Assembly: GCA_964577995.1 (NCBI GenBank)
Contig: CAZOBP010000018.1
Coordinates: 1-28,613, forward strand
Direction: 5' to 3'
DNA length: 28,613 bases
Source of the DNA: JAUVXJ01 sp964577995
GTDB lineage: Bacteria; Chloroflexota; Anaerolineae; UBA7937; B3-Chlor
Part shown: piece after piece, positions 14,817-23,469 of the stretch
How the letters are laid out: the number at the start of each line of letters is the position of its first letter
Position numbering within the stretch: the first letter of the stretch is position 1
Program-made: the position numbers and the translations under genes
The notes under the pieces: generated by a model
What the model was told of the DNA's origin: nothing
Databases searched by the model: none
What the model saw: only the letters and a program-made list of their open reading frames with translations

Positions 14817-17201
14817 TCACTCGATCATCTCGGCGACGGTGACGCCATTCCCCCCTTCCTCGGGCAAGCCTGGTCGATAGGAAGCGACCAGGGGGTGCCG
14901 TTGCAGTTCCTCCCGTACCACCTGCCGGAGAGTTCCCGTGCCTTTGCCGTGCACTATCCGGACCTCGGGAAGACGAGCGAGATACACCCGGTCCAGGTAC
15001 TTGTCCAGCTCGATGAGCGCCTCCTCAACCCGCTGGCCCCGTACTTGGAGGGCAGTCGGCGGAGGCACACGCGGTGTGGCGGCCAGATATGTGTCCTCCG
15101 CTCTCGTCTCGACCTCGTCTTGCAGCAGTTCCAGATCGTCGAGCCTGACCTTGACCCGGAACCTGCCGAGTGCAATCTCCGCCTCTTCTTCGTCCAGCAG
15201 AGTGGTGATCTGCCCTCGCTGTCGGAGGTCTTCGACCCACACGGATTGCCCCACGCGCAGCCGGGCTTTGTCGATCGGATAGCGCCTGAGGGGCGGCTCG
15301 GGAGGCTCTATTACCTCCTCCACCTCCTTCAGCTTCGCCTTGGCTTGCGACCGTGTCTGTGGTTTGGGCTGGGCCTTGAGGCTCTTGGAGACGGCCTGGA
15401 GTGCCCTCCGCACCTCGGCCAATTCCAATCGGGCCTGCTGGCGGGCTCGGTTCAGGATCTCCCGGCGTTCCTCGTCGACCCCCGTCAACTCTTCGTCGAG
15501 GGCGGCCTTCGTGCGCTCAGCCTCGGCGCGCGCCTGTTCGGTGGCTTGGCGGGCCGACACGGCCTCGTCGCGCGCCTCCTTGATGTCTGCCAACAAGCTC
15601 TCGACCTCCAGGTCTTCTGGCGACAGGGACTTGGCGGCCTGGCTGACGATTCTCTTGGCCAGGCCCAGGCGCGAGGCGATGGCCAGGGCGTTACTCTGAC
15701 CGGGCAGTCCTATGCTCAGCTTGTACGCAGGTGCCAGGGTCTTGGCGTCGAATTCGACAGAGGCGTTTTCCACCCCGGGAGTGGCATGGGCGAAGACTTT
15801 CAAGTCTGAGTAGTGGGTCGCGACCAGGGTTGTGATGCGACGCTTGTGCAAGTGGGAGAGAATAGCTCTGGCTAGGGCCGAGCCTTCCACCGGGTCGGTG
15901 CCCGCGCCCAGCTCGTCCAGGAGGACGAGGGACTTGTGGTATGCCTTGCTCAGGGTGGCCACGATTCTCGTCATGTGAGAGGAGAACGTGGACAGGCTCT
16001 GCTCTATGCTCTGCTCCTCACCGATGTCGGCGTACACGCCCCTGAAGACACAGAGGGCCGATCCATCCGCAGTAGGGATGTGCAAACCGGCCTGTGCCAT
16101 GAGAGCCAGCAAGCCCACGGTCTTCAGACAGACCGTCTTGCCGCCGGTGTTGGGACCGGTGATGACAAGGATGAAGAAGTCATCGCTGACGTAGACGTCT
16201 ATGGGCACGACTTCGGAGGGCGGCAAAAGCGGGTGACGCGCCTGGATCAAGCGCAGAGTGGACCCGGGGTGCCGGAAGCCTCGTTTGGACTCTGCCTTGT
16301 CGTCCACAGTGCGGAAGGGTGGAAGTCCAGGCTCGACAGCCCGAATACTCAGGCTGTAGTGCGCCTTGGCGAAGGCCAGATCGAGGACGGCGAGCGCTCG
16401 AAGAGTCCTGGCGATGGACTCCTCTTCCTCGGCGACTCTGGCGGTGAGTACTCTGAGGACGCGCTCGACCTCTCGTTCTTCCTCCACCTGCAACTGCCGC
16501 CAGCGGTTGTTCAGGTCCAGCGTAGCGAGGGGCTCTATGAACAGGGTAGCTCCGCTGGCGGATTGATCGTGGACCACTCCTGGTATCTTGCCTTTGAAGT
16601 CGGCCTTGAGGGGGATCACATACCTCCCATGACGCTCGGTGACGAGCTTCTCCTGGAGGAAGTGGCTGTTGGCAGGGGAGGATACGATCTTCTCCAGTCT
16701 GTCGAGCAGTTCCTCGTGGGCCTCGCTCACATCGTGGCGTATGCGAGCCAGCTCGGGACTGGCTTTGTCAACAACCTCTGCCCGGTCGTTGATCGCTCCA
16801 GAGATGTCCTCGGGCAGATCGGAGTAGGCTTCTATCTCTTCGGCACGGGCTGCCAGGAGAGGGAAGCTGCCCTGCAAGGGCGCGATGGACCGCCGCAACG
16901 AGCGGGCGGCGAGAAGTGTGGTGCGCACATCGACGAGTTCGCTTGGCATGAGGGTAGAGCGCAGTCTGGCCTTCTTCAACAACGGGCGGAGGTTGGTGAC
17001 ACCTCCCAGGGAGAGTGTAGGCTTGAGGTCCAGAAGGCGTCTGGCCTCACTGGTCTCCTGTTGCCGCCGCCTGACCACATTCTCTCTGGACGAGGGACGG
17101 AGTTTGAGTGCCAGCTCGTGGCCCAGGGAGAAGGAGGTGTGCTCGGCCAGTTGGCTCAGAATCTTGGGGTATTCAAGGACCTGCCAGGACTTTTCGTGCA
17201 T
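14817..17201 (-). CDS. mutS2: MutS2 (RqcU) ATPase/Smr-domain protein
   Basis: From ATG 17201 (MHEKSWQVLEYPKILSQLAEH) the protein has 794 residues, the normal length. It has a lever/clamp N-terminal half, Walker A GPNTGGKT at 349-356 and Walker B LVLLDELGAGTDPVEGSALA. After the ATPase come a long coiled coil (SARQATEQARAEAERTKAAL region), a KOW-like beta segment and a C-terminal Smr domain ending HGKGTGTLRQVVREEL. The Smr start reads LQVRGQRVEEAL rather than the canonical LDLRG. Family members suppress homologous recombination and rescue collided ribosomes. A TTG-TTG pair lies 12 nt upstream of the chosen ATG; ATG matches family starts better. It follows cvpA, a neighbour also seen in Firmicutes. 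A GC-rich hairpin (17219-17244) sits in the leader. Confidence 0.95.
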   Translation of the reverse strand: MHEKSWQVLEYPKILSQLAEHTSFSLGHELALKLRPSSRENVVRRRQQETSEARRLLDLKPTLSLGGVTNLRPLLKKARLRSTLMPSELVDVRTTLLAARSLRRSIAPLQGSFPLLAARAEEIEAYSDLPEDISGAINDRAEVVDKASPELARIRHDVSEAHEELLDRLEKIVSSPANSHFLQEKLVTERHGRYVIPLKADFKGKIPGVVHDQSASGATLFIEPLATLDLNNRWRQLQVEEEREVERVLRVLTARVAEEEESIARTLRALAVLDLAFAKAHYSLSIRAVEPGLPPFRTVDDKAESKRGFRHPGSTLRLIQARHPLLPPSEVVPIDVYVSDDFFILVITGPNTGGKTVCLKTVGLLALMAQAGLHIPTADGSALCVFRGVYADIGEEQSIEQSLSTFSSHMTRIVATLSKAYHKSLVLLDELGAGTDPVEGSALARAILSHLHKRRITTLVATHYSDLKVFAHATPGVENASVEFDAKTLAPAYKLSIGLPGQSNALAIASRLGLAKRIVSQAAKSLSPEDLEVESLLADIKEARDEAVSARQATEQARAEAERTKAALDEELTGVDEERREILNRARQQARLELAEVRRALQAVSKSLKAQPKPQTRSQAKAKLKEVEEVIEPPEPPLRRYPIDKARLRVGQSVWVEDLRQRGQITTLLDEEEAEIALGRFRVKVRLDDLELLQDEVETRAEDTYLAATPRVPPPTALQVRGQRVEEALIELDKYLDRVYLARLPEVRIVHGKGTGTLRQVVREELQRHPLVASYRPGLPEEGGNGVTVAEMIE

Positions 17202-17218
17202 GACTCTCAACAAAGCAA

Positions 17219-17244
17219 CCCCCGCTGGCAGCAGCCAACGGGGG
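17219..17244 (-). terminator. GC-rich hairpin between cvpA and mutS2 (terminator or attenuator)
   Basis: CCCCCG (17219-17224) pairs with CGGGGG (17239-17244), and TGGC (17226-17229) with GCCA (17234-17237), giving an 11-bp stem with one mismatch and an AGCA-type loop. On the minus strand TTGCTTTGTT follows. It lies 29 nt after the cvpA stop and only 17 nt before the mutS2 ATG. It could end the cvpA transcript partially, or affect mutS2 initiation. Confidence 0.55.
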
Positions 17245-17273
17245 AAGAGGGGGTGGCGCTTCTTGGGCTGCCA

Positions 17274-17816
17274 TCAACCGAGCTTCACGAATCTGGGTCT
17301 GCCTTCCGGCAGCAATCTGCCGATGACTGTGACCAGCACCGCCAGCAGATTGTATAAGCCATACGCCAACGTAGAGGACTTGAGGCCCCTCACGAGACCC
17401 AAGCGCAGGGACTCTCCCACGGGCCAAGAGAGGCTGACAGAGAATCGTAAGACGAGTACCACAATGCTCAACTGGAGGATGACTGCCAACACGGCGACCA
17501 GCAATCCTGCGACCCGGTCGAGCACACCGATAGCAGGGAGACGGGTCTCGGGAATCACTCGCCTGTGAAGAACCTCCAGCGCCGAGATGAGCAGCACAAC
17601 TGCAAGCAAGAAGCCTGCCGTATCCGTGGTCGCCGTTTCGGCGCCAGGAAAGGTGAAAGCAAAGAAAGCTGCCAGAGGCACGTGAAAATAGGTGCCCAGG
17701 ATCAGACCACAGGCAACAGCGGCCAGGCTCAACGCCTGCCGCAGCAGGCCCTGGCGGTATCCACCAAGCACACCCGCCGCGAACAGCAGAACCAGTATGA
17801 TGTCCAGCCAGTTCAT
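17274..17816 (-). CDS. cvpA: CvpA family membrane protein (intact copy)
   Basis: The ATG at 17814-17816 has GGAGG 7 nt upstream. The 180-residue protein has four helices. The start MNWLDIILVLLFAAGVLGGYRQGLLRQALSL is typical of CvpA (colicin V production family, membrane proteins of uncertain function), and GVLDRVAGLLVAVLAVIL is another conserved stretch. It lies directly upstream of mutS2. A longer in-frame extension to 17885 has no ribosome site. A second, broken copy lies at 20246-20590, and the homology between the copies ends inside this gene near 17473, so the duplication took only its 5' two-thirds. Because the copies share their upstream spacers, the original order was GT-C gene, cvpA, mutS2. 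Confidence 0.85.
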   Translation of the reverse strand: MNWLDIILVLLFAAGVLGGYRQGLLRQALSLAAVACGLILGTYFHVPLAAFFAFTFPGAETATTDTAGFLLAVVLLISALEVLHRRVIPETRLPAIGVLDRVAGLLVAVLAVILQLSIVVLVLRFSVSLSWPVGESLRLGLVRGLKSSTLAYGLYNLLAVLVTVIGRLLPEGRPRFVKLG

Positions 17817-18043
17817 GTACCCGCCTCCGGAGATGCTCGCCGAGTCAGTGCGACCAAGTATACCATGAGCTTCTGTGGCTGTCAACGATAGGGGGTGAAG
17901 CTACCGAGGGGACACGACGCAGGATACCGGCATCGAGGGTCTGAGTCCTGAGCAGGTCCGGCAAGGGGCGGAGTAGGGCGGCCAGGATGCACCCAGCGAA
18001 GATGCCGGACAGTGGCATCCGTCCGGGAGGTTTCTTGTCTGAG

Positions 18044-20134
18044 TCAGCGGGCGATAGAAACGGGACCCACCACTACTCGGTCAGCGAGTCTGGCCCCTTC
18101 GCCTGTCACAACGGACAGTCGTTCGCCGGTGGTTGCGTCGTATAGCCCCAAGGCCAGGTCGTACTGTCCCGGTGGGATGTCGGGTGGGAGGGCTAGGCCG
18201 TGGTGGTCTGTGATCTCCTCCCCGCTTTCCCAGGACGATGTGGGGCATGAGCAGCCGACGGGCTGGCTGTCGTGCTGGGCCCAGACACGCTCGCCCTCGT
18301 CTATGAGGTGCACGAATACGGTGTAGTCGGTATCCATAGGCCGGAGCGAGAGCCACGACAGGCTCACGTGGATCACCTCCGTTGAGCCGAGAGGACCGGG
18401 GTCAAGAGCGCAGGTCGTCAACTCGATCCGATCGGCGAAGACGGCCTCCAGCGGTTGCTCCTCCAACTCTGACGTGGACGTGGAATAGGCTGTGACGCGA
18501 GCATTCTCCAGCCACTCGGCGCCGAGGGGGAAGGCGGTGCCGTTGAGCCAATCCTCCACCACCGGATTGGAGCGTTGGTCGTCCTCCGAGCCAGTGTACA
18601 GCACGTACAGACGAGGGTGGTGGTCCAGCAACCGTTCTAGCGCGGCGGCTAGGTTCTCGTCAGCCTGCAGCAAGTACATGCCCTTGCGGATGACCAGGAA
18701 GCTGTACAAGTGGTGATATAGGCCTTGGTCGGTGCAGATCACGCCTGCCGCTGGCTGCGTGTTGAGGAAGTCGATGGTCTCGCGGTATGGACTCTCTGCG
18801 TATCTCTCGGTGGAGTAGTGGCGAAGAGCCAGTACGCCAAGAGGAACACTTCCCACCACTGCCAGCAATACCAGCGAGGTTAGAACCAGCTTCAGAATCC
18901 TTTCTCCCCGCGCGGATGGGAATAGTATCAGGCCAAAATCCACCGACAGCACGACCAGCAGCAAGGTGCGGTACAGCACAGCGGTGATGAAGATCCAGGT
19001 GTGGTTGGATATCAACATCAGGGCGACGGGGAACTCCAGCACGTTCGCCGCCATCAGGAGGACGGAATAGGCTACACCGCGCAGGTTCGGCATCAGCAGG
19101 ACGATGAAGGGCAAGAGGTTGATTATCCATTGGGGGCTGTATCCTTTGGAGAAGATCAGAAAGAGGTTGATGGATAGGCCGCAGAAGGCCAACACCTTCA
19201 GGTTGTCCTGCCAGTCTATATCTCGGGTATAGAGGATCAAATAGATGGCAACAAAGACCAGGGCCACAAGGGCATAGGGGAACTGGGACTCTCGAGAAGG
19301 TATAGTCGTCGTTGCTAGGTCGAAACGCATCTCCAGAGGTGGGGTCGCGCCCCCGGAGTAGTACCCATCGAGGAACGCCCAGATGGTTTCCCAGGGCCCA
19401 CGACTTGCCTGGTGGATGAAAGTTGTCAGGAAGAACCCCGCATTGGTCAAGAGGAAGGGGAGCGCGATGAGCAGAGCTACCAACGCGGCCATGACCACAT
19501 AGGTGACCTTGTGTGATACCTTGGGGAAGACCCTGAGGGCCACGGGGCCAACGAAAGCGGGCACAAGCTTGACCGAGAAGCCCACGCCAGCAGCGAGACC
19601 TCCCCATGCCGGTCTCCTGGCGATGATCATGTAGACGCCGAGGAGGAGGAAGAACAAGGGGACGTTCTCAAACCAGAAGAGCAGGGTCATGAGGGGAAAG
19701 AAGAGGCCAGCATAGAGCCAAGCGCACCTGACAGCTCCTTCGCACCCCCGCAATCTCAGAGCTATGGCGTAGATGAGGACGAAGTTTCCTATCGCGAAGA
19801 GGAGGAAAGTGGAGCCCAGTAGCAGGTCGAACCAGAGATTCGGATCCTTCCACGAAGGTAGAAGCAGGCTCAGGCGGTAGATGACGACAGACAACCAGGG
19901 AAACAGGGGAGGGTAGTCCATCCAGTAGTCGATTGCGGGGTAATAGCCCCAGTCGGATAACTGAGCGAAATCAGCACCGGGTATGTAGTATCCCGACCAA
20001 TCCAGGATGTGGCCGCCAGGCTCGAAGAGCAAGAGGGCCATGAGCCGAAAGCTCGTGAAGAGCATAGCCAGCAGGAAGAAATGCCTGTGCTCTTCGTATA
20101 GCTTTCTTGCCCTGTCGGTCACTCTGCCAAGCAT
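18044..20134 (-). CDS. GT-C type membrane glycosyltransferase, paralogue 1
   Basis: From ATG 20134 (GGGAG 4 nt upstream) the protein is 696 residues. It has about eleven helices, then an extracytoplasmic C-terminal region. The first loop holds DWSGYYIPGADFAQLSDWGYYPAIDYW and YPPLFPWLS, an arrangement seen in GT-C enzymes that use lipid-phosphate sugars. WFENVPLFFLLLG and KLVPAFVGPVALR mark the middle helices. The C-terminal segment (about 565-690: TDYTVFVHLIDEGERVW, then LPPDIPPGQYDLALGLYDATTGERL) is a beta-sandwich-like module found on membrane glycosyltransferases of Chloroflexota. A TTG 21 nt upstream is in frame but lacks a ribosome site, and the paralogue's start aligns with ATG 20134. 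It is roughly four-fifths identical, by eye, to the protein at 20786-22906. Confidence 0.72.
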   Translation of the reverse strand: MLGRVTDRARKLYEEHRHFFLLAMLFTSFRLMALLLFEPGGHILDWSGYYIPGADFAQLSDWGYYPAIDYWMDYPPLFPWLSVVIYRLSLLLPSWKDPNLWFDLLLGSTFLLFAIGNFVLIYAIALRLRGCEGAVRCAWLYAGLFFPLMTLLFWFENVPLFFLLLGVYMIIARRPAWGGLAAGVGFSVKLVPAFVGPVALRVFPKVSHKVTYVVMAALVALLIALPFLLTNAGFFLTTFIHQASRGPWETIWAFLDGYYSGGATPPLEMRFDLATTTIPSRESQFPYALVALVFVAIYLILYTRDIDWQDNLKVLAFCGLSINLFLIFSKGYSPQWIINLLPFIVLLMPNLRGVAYSVLLMAANVLEFPVALMLISNHTWIFITAVLYRTLLLVVLSVDFGLILFPSARGERILKLVLTSLVLLAVVGSVPLGVLALRHYSTERYAESPYRETIDFLNTQPAAGVICTDQGLYHHLYSFLVIRKGMYLLQADENLAAALERLLDHHPRLYVLYTGSEDDQRSNPVVEDWLNGTAFPLGAEWLENARVTAYSTSTSELEEQPLEAVFADRIELTTCALDPGPLGSTEVIHVSLSWLSLRPMDTDYTVFVHLIDEGERVWAQHDSQPVGCSCPTSSWESGEEITDHHGLALPPDIPPGQYDLALGLYDATTGERLSVVTGEGARLADRVVVGPVSIAR

Positions 20135-20168
20135 GTCGCTCCCGGTGATAGCCAAGGTCTACTCCCGG

Positions 20169-20245
20169 CTACTCCTGTCGCAAGAGGGGGCTGGTCTCGG
20201 CATCCTGGCTCTGGATCAGGGCTTCACACTGGCCCTTCTAGACCA
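20169..20245 (-). pseudogene. Leftover 3' end of the MaoC hydratase gene
   Basis: Minus-strand translation gives EALIQSQDAETSPLLRQE and a stop, almost identical to the last residues of the MaoC protein at 22941-23447 (ALIQSQDAKTSPLLRQE). No upstream part of that gene is present. It was carried along by the segmental duplication and marks its junction with the broken cvpA copy at about 20245. Confidence 0.8.
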
Positions 20246-20590
20246 CTGTGGAGCAACTGCCACTAGGGCGACAAGCAGTCCTGCAACCGTGTCGAGCACA
20301 CCGATAGTGAGGAGGCAAGTCCAGGGTGCTGCTCTCCTGTGGAGAACCTCCAGCGCGATAACGAGGACCACAAACACAAGCAAGAAACCTGCCTTATCCC
20401 TGGTCGCCGTTTCGGTGCCAGGATAGGTGGAGGCAAAGAAGTCTGCTGGGGGCACGCGAAGGTAGTTGTCGAGGATCAGCCTATGGGCAACAGTTGCCAG
20501 GCTCATGACCTGCCGCAGCAGTTCTCGGGGGTATCCACCAAGCAAACCCGTGGCGAACAGCAGAACCAGTATGATGTGCAGCTAGTTCAT
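20246..20590 (-). pseudogene. Broken second copy of cvpA (nonsense codon 3, 3' truncated)
   Basis: ATG at 20588-20590 and AAC are followed by TAG (20582-20584), where the intact copy has TGG (Trp3). Past that stop the frame reads GLLGGYPRELLRQVMSLATVAH, FVVLVIALEVLHRR and GVLDTVAGLLVALVAV, matching CvpA almost residue for residue. Homology ends at about 20245, where maoC-derived sequence begins. Codons 3 to 115 or so are otherwise open, so decay may be recent. The upstream GGAGG site is kept. The last third of the protein is missing. Confidence 0.85.
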
Positions 20591-20785
20591 ATGCTCACCT
20601 CCGGAGATGCTCGCAGGGTCAATATCAACTAGTATACCATATTCTTCTGCCGCTGTCAACGATAATGGGTGATCCTACCGAGGGGACGCGACGCAGGATA
20701 CGGGCATTGAGGGTCTGAGTCCTGAGCAGGTGCGGCAGATGGTGGAGTGAGCCAGCGACCAGGCGCTAGCAAGAAGATGCCGCAC

Positions 20786-22906
20786 TCAGCCTCCCGAAGC
20801 TTCGAAGCTCCGGGAGGTTTGGCTTACCACGACGGGGCCCACCACGACTCGGTCGGTCGGCGCATCCTGCTCGGCTGTGTTGACCAAGAGTCGCTCGCCG
20901 GTTGTCGTGTCGTATATCCCCAGCGCCACATAGTACTCCCCCGGGGGAATGTCGGGTGGCAAGACGAGGCCGTGGTGGTCAAAGATCTCCTCGCCGGTTT
21001 GCCAGGACGATGTGGGGCGTGAGCCGCCCACGGGCTGGCTGTCGTGCTGGACCCAGACAGACTCGCCCTCGTCTATGAGGTGTACGAAGACGGTGTAGTC
21101 GGTATCCACAGACCGGAGCGAGCGCCACGAGAGGCTCACGCGGAGGACGTCCGTGGGTGCGAGAGGACCGGGGTCAAGAGCGCAGGTCGTCAACTCGATC
21201 TCATCGGCGAAGACCGCCTCCAGCAATTGCTCCTCGAGCGGTGACGTGGACGTGGAGTAGGCTGTGACGCCGGCATTCTCCAGCCACTCAGCACCGAGGG
21301 GAAAGGCGTTGCGGTTGAGCCAGTCTTCCACTGCTGGGTTGGAGAGTTGGTCGTCCTCCGAGCCGGTGTACAGCACGTAGAGCCGAGGGTGGCGGTCCAC
21401 TAAGCGCTCTAGCGCGGCGGCCAGGTTCTCGTCAGCCTGCAGCAAGTACATGCCCTTGCTGGTGACCAGGAAGCTGTACAACTGGTGATACAGGCCCGGG
21501 TCGGTGCAGATCACGCCGCCCGCTGGCTGTGTGCTGAGGAAGTCAATAGTCTGGCGGTAGGGACTCTCTGCGTATCTCTCGGCGGAGTAGTCGCGAAGGG
21601 CCAGGGCTGCAACTGGCAGGCTCCCTATGATGACCAGCAGCACAAGCGAGGTGAGGGCGAAGCCGATGGCTCTCTTGACTCGGGTGGACGGAAAGAGGAT
21701 CAGCCCGAACTCGATGGCCACGAGGACCAGAAGCGCCGTGCGGAAGAGCACTGCCAGGGCGTACATCCAGGGGTGCCCTTGCAGGAGCATCATGCCGATG
21801 GGAAACTCTGCCACATTGGCGAGCATGAGCAGGATAGAGTAGGTCACGCCTCTGAGGTCCGGCAAGAGCAGCACGATGAAGGGCAGGAGGTTGACTACCC
21901 ACTGTGGGCTGTACCCTTTGGAGAAGATCAGAAAGAGGTTGATGGACAGGCCGCAGAAGGCCACCGCTTTCAGATCGTCCTGCCAGTCGATGGGGCGCGT
22001 ATAGAGGAACAGGTAGAGGGCGACGAAGGCCACGACTACCAGCCAGTAGGGAAAACTGGATTCGTGGAAGGCGACGACGATGTTGTTGGGATCGAAGCGC
22101 ATCTCGAAGGGGGTGGTCTCGCCTCCGGAGTAGTAGCCGTCGAGGAGCGCCCAGATGGTTTCCCAGGGGCCGGTGCTTCCCTGGTAGAGGTAGGGCGTCA
22201 GGAAGAAGGTGGCGTTGGTGAAGAGAAAGGGAATGCTGACGAGTAGCACCACCAGGGCAGCCACGACGATGTAGGTGGCCTTCCTGGAGAGCCCGGGCAA
22301 GGTGCGCAGGGCGACGGGGGCAATGAAAGCGGGCACCAGCTTGACCAGGAAGCCCAGGCCGGCAGCGAGACCTCCCCACACCGGTCTCCTGGCGATGATC
22401 ATGTACACGCCGAGTAGAAGGAAGAACACAGCGAAGTTCTCAAACCAGAAGAGCAGGGTCATGAGGGGAAAGAAGAGGCCCGCATAGAGCCAGGCGCTTT
22501 TCACCGCTGCCTGGCGTCCCCTCAGTTTCAACGCTATGGCGTAGACGAGGAGGAAATTGCCGATCTCGAAGAGCAGGAACGTGCTGCCCAGGAGCAGGTT
22601 GTACCAGAGTTCCGGGTCCCTCCACGGGGGGAGGAACATGCTGAGGCGGTAGACGAGAACGGACAGCCAGGGGAACAGCGGGGGGTACTCCATCCAATAG
22701 TCGACCACGGGGTAGTAGCCCCAGTCGGACAACTCGACGAAGCTGGCGCCCGGTATGTAGTAGCCCGACCAGTCGAGGATGTATCCGCCGGGCTCGAACA
22801 GAAGCAGAGTCAGGAAGCGGAAACTGGTGAAGAGCAGAGCGAGGAGGCAGAAGTCGCGGTGTTCTTCGTAGGTCTCTCTGGCCCTGATGCTCAGTCTACC
22901 AACCAT
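20786..22906 (-). CDS. GT-C type membrane glycosyltransferase, paralogue 2
   Basis: The 706-residue protein starts at ATG 22906 (MVGRLSIRARETYEEHRDF) with GGGAGAG 2 nt upstream. Helices, first-loop motif (DWSGYYIPGASFVELSDWGYYPVVDYW, YPPLFPWLS) and C-terminal beta-rich module (TDYTVFVHLIDEGESVW, LPPDIPPGEYYVALGIYDTTTGERL) match paralogue 1 closely. Differences concentrate in loops and the extreme C terminus, where this copy ends SRSFEASGG* inside a hairpin (20789-20816) instead of SIAR*. Both copies keep the shared motifs and open frames, so both are probably expressed and may have diverged in donor or acceptor preference. The stop of the MaoC gene lies 34 nt upstream, suggesting co-transcription. 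Confidence 0.72.
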   Translation of the reverse strand: MVGRLSIRARETYEEHRDFCLLALLFTSFRFLTLLLFEPGGYILDWSGYYIPGASFVELSDWGYYPVVDYWMEYPPLFPWLSVLVYRLSMFLPPWRDPELWYNLLLGSTFLLFEIGNFLLVYAIALKLRGRQAAVKSAWLYAGLFFPLMTLLFWFENFAVFFLLLGVYMIIARRPVWGGLAAGLGFLVKLVPAFIAPVALRTLPGLSRKATYIVVAALVVLLVSIPFLFTNATFFLTPYLYQGSTGPWETIWALLDGYYSGGETTPFEMRFDPNNIVVAFHESSFPYWLVVVAFVALYLFLYTRPIDWQDDLKAVAFCGLSINLFLIFSKGYSPQWVVNLLPFIVLLLPDLRGVTYSILLMLANVAEFPIGMMLLQGHPWMYALAVLFRTALLVLVAIEFGLILFPSTRVKRAIGFALTSLVLLVIIGSLPVAALALRDYSAERYAESPYRQTIDFLSTQPAGGVICTDPGLYHQLYSFLVTSKGMYLLQADENLAAALERLVDRHPRLYVLYTGSEDDQLSNPAVEDWLNRNAFPLGAEWLENAGVTAYSTSTSPLEEQLLEAVFADEIELTTCALDPGPLAPTDVLRVSLSWRSLRSVDTDYTVFVHLIDEGESVWVQHDSQPVGGSRPTSSWQTGEEIFDHHGLVLPPDIPPGEYYVALGIYDTTTGERLLVNTAEQDAPTDRVVVGPVVVSQTSRSFEASGG
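20789..20816. other. Hairpin at the 3' end of GT-C paralogue 2
   Basis: CCTCCCG and CGGGAGG flank AGCTTCGAAGCT, itself a perfect palindrome, giving a 7-bp outer and 4-bp inner stem with one mismatch. It overlaps the last codons of the gene on the minus strand and has no T run after it, so I do not call it an intrinsic terminator. The proximal duplicate lacks it. Confidence 0.4.
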
Positions 22907-22940
22907 AGCTCTCCCGGTGATGGCCAGGGTCTGCTCGCGG

Positions 22941-23447
22941 TTACTCCTGTCGCAAGAGCGGGCTGGTCTTGGCGTCTTGGCTCTGGATCAGGGCTTTCCA
23001 CTGTCCCTTCTGGACCGCTTCGTCCTTCTGGTTGATGAGGGAGACATCGAAGGTGATGAGGCCCATGCCGAGGCGGGGCATGGCTTTCTTGTGGCTAACC
23101 ACGACTTTGAGGTAGATGGTATCGCCGATGAAGATGGGCCCAGTGAACTTCCAAGAGATCTCTCTGAGGGCCACCGCGGTGCCCTCGATGAAGCCCAGCC
23201 GGGCGGCCAAGCCCGAGGCTATGGACAGGCCCAGCAGACCATGGGCGATTCTCTGTCCGAAAACCGTGTCCTTGCAGAACTCGGCGTTGGTATGGATCTG
23301 GGTGTAGTCGCCGGTCAGGCCGGCGAAGAGCTGGATGTCGGTCTCCGTGATGGTGCGGCCTGGGGTCACCAACTCTACGTCCTCCTCGAACTCCTCGAAG
23401 TAGAGTCCGCGAGGCCGATCCTGCGACATAACGCTCCCTTCCGTCAT
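22941..23447 (-). CDS. MaoC-type (hot-dog fold) dehydratase
   Basis: The 168-residue protein has the hydratase-2 motif FAGLTGDYTQIHTNAEFCKD, with the active-site Asp and His of the MaoC family, then FGQRIAHGLLGLSIASGL. GDTIYLKVVV and GLITFDVSLINQKDEAVQKGQW continue the usual strands. Such enzymes add water to enoyl-CoA thioesters ((R)-specific hydratase), so it may act in fatty-acid or hydroxyalkanoate metabolism. ATG 23447 follows AGGGAGG by 5 nt; another ATG (MSQDRPRG) lies 18 nt in, with its own GGAAGGGAG. The gene is 22 nt from the neighbouring oxidoreductase stop, suggesting a shared transcript. Its 3' end was copied by the duplication. Confidence 0.85.
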   Translation of the reverse strand: MTEGSVMSQDRPRGLYFEEFEEDVELVTPGRTITETDIQLFAGLTGDYTQIHTNAEFCKDTVFGQRIAHGLLGLSIASGLAARLGFIEGTAVALREISWKFTGPIFIGDTIYLKVVVSHKKAMPRLGMGLITFDVSLINQKDEAVQKGQWKALIQSQDAKTSPLLRQE

Positions 23448-23469
23448 TAGACCCTCCCTGAGACTGTGT

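Larger units (their letters stand above)
17473..20245. repeat. Tandem segmental duplication, proximal copy
   Basis: This unit of about 2.77 kb holds, in minus-strand order, a leftover maoC 3' end (20169-20245), the first GT-C gene, a spacer and the 5' part of cvpA. The same order and junction bases recur in 20246-23019. The shared spacer (for example GTCAACGATA at 17881 and 20658, and GGTCTGAGTCCTGAGCAGGT) is noncoding, so this is duplication and not merely related genes. Borders are by eye and accurate to about 10 nt. Confidence 0.8.
20246..23019. repeat. Tandem segmental duplication, distal copy
   Basis: This unit matches 17473-20245 in gene order and spacer sequence. It ends inside the MaoC gene, where both copies share CTGGATCAGGGCTT and the following bases diverge beyond about 23019. 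It contains the second GT-C gene, the cvpA pseudogene and the MaoC 3' end. Confidence 0.8.

Noticed and set aside
15936..17357. A 473-residue plus-strand open frame
   Set aside because: It lies opposite mutS2, which carries clear ATPase and Smr motifs; the frame has repetitive composition and no domain.
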